DNA of 64,000 bases, from assembly GCA_965221205.1 (NCBI GenBank), contig OZ244870.1:1178001-1242000 (forward strand). Direction: 5' to 3'. This document shows positions 62,869 through 64,000 of the stretch, piece after piece. Both the position numbers and the translations under genes were made by a program. This stretch comes from CBDFMG01 sp965221205 [NCBI: bacterium] (lineage in GTDB: Bacteria > SM23-31). The notes under the pieces are model-generated. The model did no database searches. It was not told the origin of the DNA and saw only the letters and a program-made list of their open reading frames with translations. Position 1 is the stretch's first letter; the number at the start of each line of letters is the position of its first letter.

Positions 62869-64000
62869 TTTCCAATTTACGAAACAGAACAGAAAAAAGA
62901 ATGTGTTGCCCTTGTCGGCACATCCAGACGCGGACAGACACAGGCCGATACTGAAGAATCGCTGAGAGAATTGGCACTTCTCACTGAGTCAGCTGGGGCA
63001 GAAGTCCGAAAACATTACATCCAGAATCTTAAGGATTTTGATCCTGCATTCTTTGTCGGAAAAGGGAAAGCCAAGCAGATTGCAGAAGACATTAACAGCA
63101 TTGGGGTCGATTCTGTTATTTTTGATGATGATTTATCTCCGGTACAGATGAAAAATCTTGGGAAGATTACCGGTAAAAAAGTCATAGACCGTACGGGTTT
63201 GATTATTGAAATATTCGCACAAAATGCCCGGACGCGTGAGGCTAAAACTCAGGTAGAACTTGCTCAGCTACAATATCTGTTGCCGCGATTGACACGCCAG
63301 TGGCTCCATCTTGAACGTCAGGTGGGAAGTATTGGTGTCATGGCCGGAATGGGAGAAACTCAGCTCGAAATCGACCGAAGGCTGGTCAGAAGAAAGATTA
63401 AGCAGCTCAAAAAAGAACTGCATAATATCGATAATCAAAGAGATGCCCGGAACAAAAAACGTTTGGAGTTTTTTAAGGCAACGCTCGTTGGCTATACCAA
63501 TGCAGGAAAATCGACTCTGTTTAATGCTCTGATTCCCGAACAAAGCAAAGGAGTCATGGTTGCCGACAGACTTTTTGCCACGCTCGATTCAACAATTCGA
63601 AGGCTCGATATTGATAATCATCAGGTTATCCTGCTGGCAGATACTGTCGGATTTATACGAAAACTCCCCCATAATCTTATAGCTTCGTTTAAAAGTACCT
63701 TCAGTGTAGTCGGTGACGCCGATATTCTCCTCAATATTGTCGACATTAATCATCCCCGTTATGAAGAACATATCGAAGCCGTCCTTGGTGTACTCCATGA
63801 AATGGACCTTGATGCAAAGCCCGTTATCACCGTATTTAACAAGATTGATCTTGTGAAAGACGACACCATCATTCGGAATATTCGGAAATTCTATCCAGAT
63901 GCTCTTTTCATCTCCGCAGCACGTGGCATCGGTATGAAAAATATTCTAGAGGATTTGTCACAGGTAGTGATGAAAGATTTTTTTATTAAGGAAATTACTC
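62869..64000 (+). CDS. hflX: GTPase HflX, 5' end irregular, 3' end beyond the window
   Basis: The open frame from 62869, after an in-frame TAG at 62866-62868, runs off the window. Family motifs: FFVGKGKAKQIAEDI, RTGLIIEIFAQNARTREAKT, GGMGE-type (here MAGMGETQLEIDRRLVRRKI), the P-loop GYTNAGKSTLFNAL (G1), DRLFATLDSTIRRL (G2), ADTVGFIRKLPH (G3) and VFNKIDL (G4). HflX is a ribosome-associated GTPase that rescues stalled ribosomes. No ATG, GTG or TTG lies between the stop and the first conserved residues (ETEQKKECVALVGTSRRGQT); ATT 62875 or an upstream frameshift would have to account for initiation. Confidence 0.88.

Noticed and set aside
1-64000. tRNA, rRNA, riboswitch or CRISPR array
   Set aside because: None could be recognised by reading; a covariance-model scan would be needed to exclude small RNAs.

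Overview
The window looks like a piece of the chromosome of a Gram-negative, heterotrophic bacterium of the FCB type (Marinimicrobia / Calditrichota / KSB1 / Ignavibacteria-like). This placement is inferred from gene content and order, not from a marker-gene tree. The support is: outer-membrane genes (LpxH, a patatin-BamA fusion), large secreted peptidases with BNR-repeat partners, a housekeeping run yggS-divIVA-punA-ileS-traR/dksA-lspA-rluD-dcd on one strand, and a C5-pathway haem operon. Base composition is moderate (AT somewhat above GC by eye). No rRNA, tRNA or CRISPR array was seen.

Layout. 1-6.5 kb is a decaying accessory region. An IS3-type element ends inside a dead alpha-L-fucosidase gene. 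It is followed by an intact secreted M28 peptidase, then dead aldo/keto reductase, sodium:solute symporter and lipoprotein-like genes. 6.8-14.1 kb carries secreted proteins: an S9 peptidase, a translationally coupled BNR-repeat protein and a gamma-glutamyltransferase, which together suggest extracellular or periplasmic peptide scavenging. 14.2-23.3 kb has a dead IS1595-type element, the patatin-BamA protein divergent from LpxH across a Fur-box-like site, and hyuA/hyuB interrupted by an AT-rich gene of unknown function. 23.4-28.2 kb has a CHC2 zinc-finger/ParA-type ATPase fusion, Nnr, VanZ and a broken methyltransferase. 28.3-34.7 kb is an accessory block: a dead ISXO2-like transposase, a two-gene restriction-modification system whose methylase carries its own nuclease domain, a 49-residue companion ORF, a lone receiver protein and a degenerate LexA/S24-like gene.

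34.8-43.3 kb is the conserved minus-strand housekeeping run. 43.5-46.5 kb holds a Gfo/Idh oxidoreductase, a second copy of the dead IS1595-type element in inverted orientation, a rhodanese and a flavin reductase with a broken C-terminus. 46.5-53.9 kb encodes haem synthesis from glutamyl-tRNA to uroporphyrinogen III (hemA, hemC, hemD, hemB, hemL) plus a CcsA/HemX-type membrane protein, with a frameshifted GspF-like gene lodged inside. 54-58.3 kb is a compact membrane-associated group: PAP2/Aur1-like phosphotransferase, Gfo/Idh oxidoreductase, GMC oxidoreductase and a membrane protein with internal duplication. It may modify a lipid or polyol. 58.5-64 kb has a cyclic-nucleotide-binding protein, a third IS1595-type element, a broken receiver gene, a BatA/VWA membrane protein and the start of hflX.

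An unusual number of genes carry one or two frameshifts or in-frame stops. Those in the first 6.5 kb also have internal deletions, so they are real pseudogenes. The single-base lesions elsewhere (divIVA tail, flavin reductase, methyltransferase, GspF-like, receiver, IS transposase) could be real or assembly errors. The most unusual coding observations are the CHC2-ParA fusion, the four-gene PAP2/GMC/Gfo-Idh group, the nuclease-methylase RM system with its small partner, an M28 peptidase lacking the usual catalytic glutamate, and a roughly 45-bp intergenic motif present four times.
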